A stretch of 64,000 bases of DNA from Alphaproteobacteria bacterium. GTDB taxonomy: Bacteria > Pseudomonadota > Alphaproteobacteria > Micropepsales > Micropepsaceae. The notes below the pieces were generated by a model. The model did not search any database. It was not told the DNA's origin and saw only the letters and a program-made list of their open reading frames with translations. Below are positions 61,942-64,000 of this stretch, one piece after another (within the stretch, counting starts at the first letter, position 1; every line of letters begins with the position of its first letter). The translations under genes and the position numbers were made by a program. The stretch spans positions 1 through 64,000 of the forward strand of contig JACCXK010000049.1 of assembly GCA_013697055.1 (NCBI GenBank), in the 5' to 3' direction.

Positions 61942-63432
61942 ATGCTCTTCAACTCGACCATTTTCCTGTTCGGTTTCCTGCCGGTCGCCCTGATCGTGTT
62001 CTTCACGCTGGGCCGGCTGTCGGTGACGGCCGCGCGCATCTGGCTGGCGGCGGCATCGCTGTATTTCTACGCCTGGTGGAATCCGCCTTACCTGGTCCTG
62101 CTGGCGATCTCGATCCTGTTCAATTTCGGCGTCGGCCGGTTGCTGCAGGAGCCGGAACGATTTGCCTTCCTGCCCTCCCGCAAGCTGGTCCTCGGCCTGA
62201 GCCTCCTCTTCAATCTCGGTTTCCTGGGCTATTTCAAATATTACGCCTTCATCGTCCAGAACATCGATACGGCCACCGGCGCCGATTTCGTGGTCCATCA
62301 CATCGCACTGCCGCTGGCGATCTCCTTCTTCACCTTCCAGAAGATCGCCTATCTGGTGGATTCCTATCTGGGCAAGGTGAAGGACCGCAGCTTCATCAAT
62401 TACGTGCTGTTCGCCGCCTTCTTCCCGCAGCTGATCGCGGGGCCCATCGTGCACTACAGTGACTTATTTCCCCAGTTCCGTAAAGTCGAGACGTACCGCT
62501 TCCAGTGGCCGGGCCTCACTGACGGGTTGACCCTTTTTCTTTTGGGCCTGGCCAAGAAGGTGGTGCTGGCCGACGAATTCGCCCGTTACAGCGACATCAT
62601 GTTCAATGGCGCGCAGGCTGGCGCCACCATCACCCTGGCGCCGGCCTGGGTCGGAGCCCTCTCCTACACGCTGCAGCTCTATTTCGATTTCTCCGGCTAT
62701 TCCGACATGGCGATCGGAATGGCGAAAATGTTCAACATCGAGCTGCCGCTGAATTTCTGGTCGCCCTACAAATCCGGCAGCATCATCGAATTCTGGCGGC
62801 GCTGGCATATGACGCTTTCGCGCTTCCTGCGCGACTATGTCTATATCCCACTGGGGGGCAATCGCGGCGGCGAAGCACGGCGTTACCGCAACCTTCTGCT
62901 GACCATGCTGGTGGGCGGCATCTGGCACGGCGCGGGGTGGACCTTTGTCGCCTGGGGCGCCCTGCATGGCGTGGCGCTGGCCGTCAATCATCTGTGGGCG
63001 GAGCATGTCCCCCGACCCCTGGGTTCGCGGCTGTATCGTATGGTGGCGCACCTGATGACCTTGCTGGTGGTGGTGTGCGGCTGGGTGATCTTCCGCAGCC
63101 CGTCCATGCAGGCGGCGGGCCGCGTCTTCGCCGGCATGAGCGGGCGCAACGGCGCCGTGCTGCCGGACCAGTTTCTGAATGTTCTGCATCCGCTGCGGGC
63201 GCTGTTCGGCGGCGTGGGCCAGGTGCCCTATCTCGGCGACATGACCGTGATGGGCGCCTTCGAGGCCTTTTTCATGCTGGGACTGGGCGGCGCCATCGTG
63301 TTCTTCGCGCCCAACCTCTATCAATTCGGCAAGCGCGCCAGGCTGGTGCTGGTGGCATTGAGCTTCGCCTTCGTGCTCCAGAAGATCTTGTTCGCGGGCG
63401 CCATGTCACCCTTCCTCTATTTCCAGTTCTAG
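61942..63432 (+). CDS. MBOAT O-acyltransferase (AlgI-like), second copy
   Basis: 496 residues, about twelve membrane segments. FDFSGYSDMAIGMAKMF, LNFWSPYKSGSIIEFWRRWH and GGIWHGAGWTFVAWG (catalytic His329) are the MBOAT motifs. The opening MLFNSTIFLFGFLPVALIVF and the ending SPFLYFQF are nearly the same as in the copy at 37876, so the two are paralogues. It probably exports an acyl group for O-acylation of the polymer of this locus. The next gene, nine bases downstream, codes for its probable SGNH partner. Confidence 0.9.
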   Translation: MLFNSTIFLFGFLPVALIVFFTLGRLSVTAARIWLAAASLYFYAWWNPPYLVLLAISILFNFGVGRLLQEPERFAFLPSRKLVLGLSLLFNLGFLGYFKYYAFIVQNIDTATGADFVVHHIALPLAISFFTFQKIAYLVDSYLGKVKDRSFINYVLFAAFFPQLIAGPIVHYSDLFPQFRKVETYRFQWPGLTDGLTLFLLGLAKKVVLADEFARYSDIMFNGAQAGATITLAPAWVGALSYTLQLYFDFSGYSDMAIGMAKMFNIELPLNFWSPYKSGSIIEFWRRWHMTLSRFLRDYVYIPLGGNRGGEARRYRNLLLTMLVGGIWHGAGWTFVAWGALHGVALAVNHLWAEHVPRPLGSRLYRMVAHLMTLLVVVCGWVIFRSPSMQAAGRVFAGMSGRNGAVLPDQFLNVLHPLRALFGGVGQVPYLGDMTVMGAFEAFFMLGLGGAIVFFAPNLYQFGKRARLVLVALSFAFVLQKILFAGAMSPFLYFQF

Positions 63433-63441
63433 GTGGGAGCG

Positions 63442-64000
63442 ATGCGAACATTCCTGTCCCTGCTGGCGGCCGCGGCGATCTCCCTCGCCGGCTATTTCCT
63501 GCTGTTCGGTTTTGTCGTGTCGCGTCCACTGGTGGTGGACCAGATCAGCGCCCTGATGGACAAGAAGCTGGCTTACGCAGCCGCCACGCCTCATCCCAAG
63601 CTGTTCATCGTGGCAGGTAGCAACGCCCGTTTCAGCCACAGCTGCGCCGCAGTGGAAAGGGTCCTGCACCGGCCTTGCGTGAATATGGGTATTGCCGCCG
63701 ACGTTGCGCTGGACTGGACCCTGGACAGGGCTCGCGCGCAGCTGGCGCCCGGCGACTTGGTCTATCTGCCCCTCGAATATGATTTGTACTCCCGCCCCCT
63801 GACCCAACTGCAAACCGGAATGGATGCGGCCTATCGTTTCCGCCATGACAAGGCTTCGCTCACGGCACGCGGACCCGAAGGCATGGTGCGCGCCGCCTTC
63901 ATGTTCAGCCTGCCCACCCTGGTCCATTCCATCGGCGAGATGGGCCTCAAGGCCGCTGGCGTGGCGCGCCGCTTCAACGTGGAGACCCTGGACCGGCAGG
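63442..64000 (+). CDS. Membrane-anchored SGNH-like MBOAT partner (3' end outside window)
   Basis: The first 186 residues are present and the frame is still open at the window end. One N-terminal membrane helix (ISLAGYFLLFGFVVS) leads to a periplasmic domain with KLFIVAGSNARFSHSCAAVE, which is like the block I Ser region of the SGNH proteins that work with MBOAT acyltransferases. GDLVYLPLEYDLYSRPL resembles the matching region (TIIFTPEYPLMV) of the protein at 39416. GGGAGCG precedes the ATG. The C-terminal Asp/His block cannot be checked here. Confidence 0.7.
   Translation, partial: MRTFLSLLAAAAISLAGYFLLFGFVVSRPLVVDQISALMDKKLAYAAATPHPKLFIVAGSNARFSHSCAAVERVLHRPCVNMGIAADVALDWTLDRARAQLAPGDLVYLPLEYDLYSRPLTQLQTGMDAAYRFRHDKASLTARGPEGMVRAAFMFSLPTLVHSIGEMGLKAAGVARRFNVETLDRQ

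Noticed and set aside
1-64000. CRISPR array, prophage, transposon or rRNA/tRNA gene
   Set aside because: No regularly spaced repeats, transposase, integrase or phage genes, and no cloverleaf or rRNA sequence were recognised on either strand.

Overview
The window looks like chromosomal DNA of a high-G+C alphaproteobacterium. The evidence is the recG / sdhE / mfd neighbourhood, the fused CysN-CysC sulfate-activation protein, PseB/PseC plus a TPR-glycosyltransferase of the Caulobacter FlmG type, and short intergenic palindromes of a kind common in this class. I cannot place the genus. I see no rRNA, tRNA, CRISPR array, insertion sequence or phage gene, and no gene-free stretch longer than about 250 bases.

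Layout. 1-5174: the end of an acyl-CoA dehydrogenase gene, a small membrane protein, a VOC protein, an exported type-B carboxylesterase, a small exported Thr/Ser-tailed peptide, an exported nucleotide-pyrophosphatase-like phosphodiesterase, and an AT-richer orphan gene that looks acquired. 5279-11207: DNA repair block (mfd, sdhE, recG). 11247-13654: an Ala-rich coiled-coil periplasmic protein, a YdcF-type membrane protein and an L-2-hydroxyglutarate-oxidase-like flavoprotein.

13655-28018 is the most unusual region. A tightly coupled seven-gene minus-strand operon encodes a SpsF-aldo/keto reductase fusion, a short NeuB-like synthase, an ATP-grasp ligase, an SDR, an acetolactate-synthase-like TPP enzyme, a SpsF-like/methyltransferase fusion and another methyltransferase. 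Divergent from it are a TPR-glycosyltransferase (FlmG-like) and a GH57 family protein, followed by pseC and pseB on the minus strand. I read this as a cluster that makes and attaches an acidic amino-sugar (nonulosonic-like), but several canonical pseudaminic or legionaminic enzymes are absent and several unexpected ones are present. Its product is therefore probably not standard.

28088-42590: an ABC exporter pair, UDP-glucose dehydrogenase, a HAD phosphatase, a class I aminotransferase, a DxD glycosyltransferase-like protein, sulfate activation (cysNC, cysD) with a palindromic repeat between them, a first MBOAT/SGNH acylation pair, a DUF2914 membrane protein and a GguC/AraD1-type FAH-fold protein.

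42688-64000 is an exopolysaccharide/capsule locus: Wzi-like protein, TPR-SPOR protein, galU, YjbF lipoprotein, a YjbE-like peptide, manC, a very large SLBB export protein, YjbH, a Wzz-like protein, a Wzy-like polymerase, an exported SGNH protein, gmd and fcl (GDP-L-fucose), a WcaF acetyltransferase, a GT4 glycosyltransferase and a second MBOAT/SGNH pair cut by the window end. It combines parts of Wzy-dependent systems with the yjbEFGH/gfc type. GDP-fucose, UDP-glucose and UDP-glucuronate supply genes are all in the window. A flippase, an initiating phosphoglycosyltransferase and a phosphomannomutase are not.
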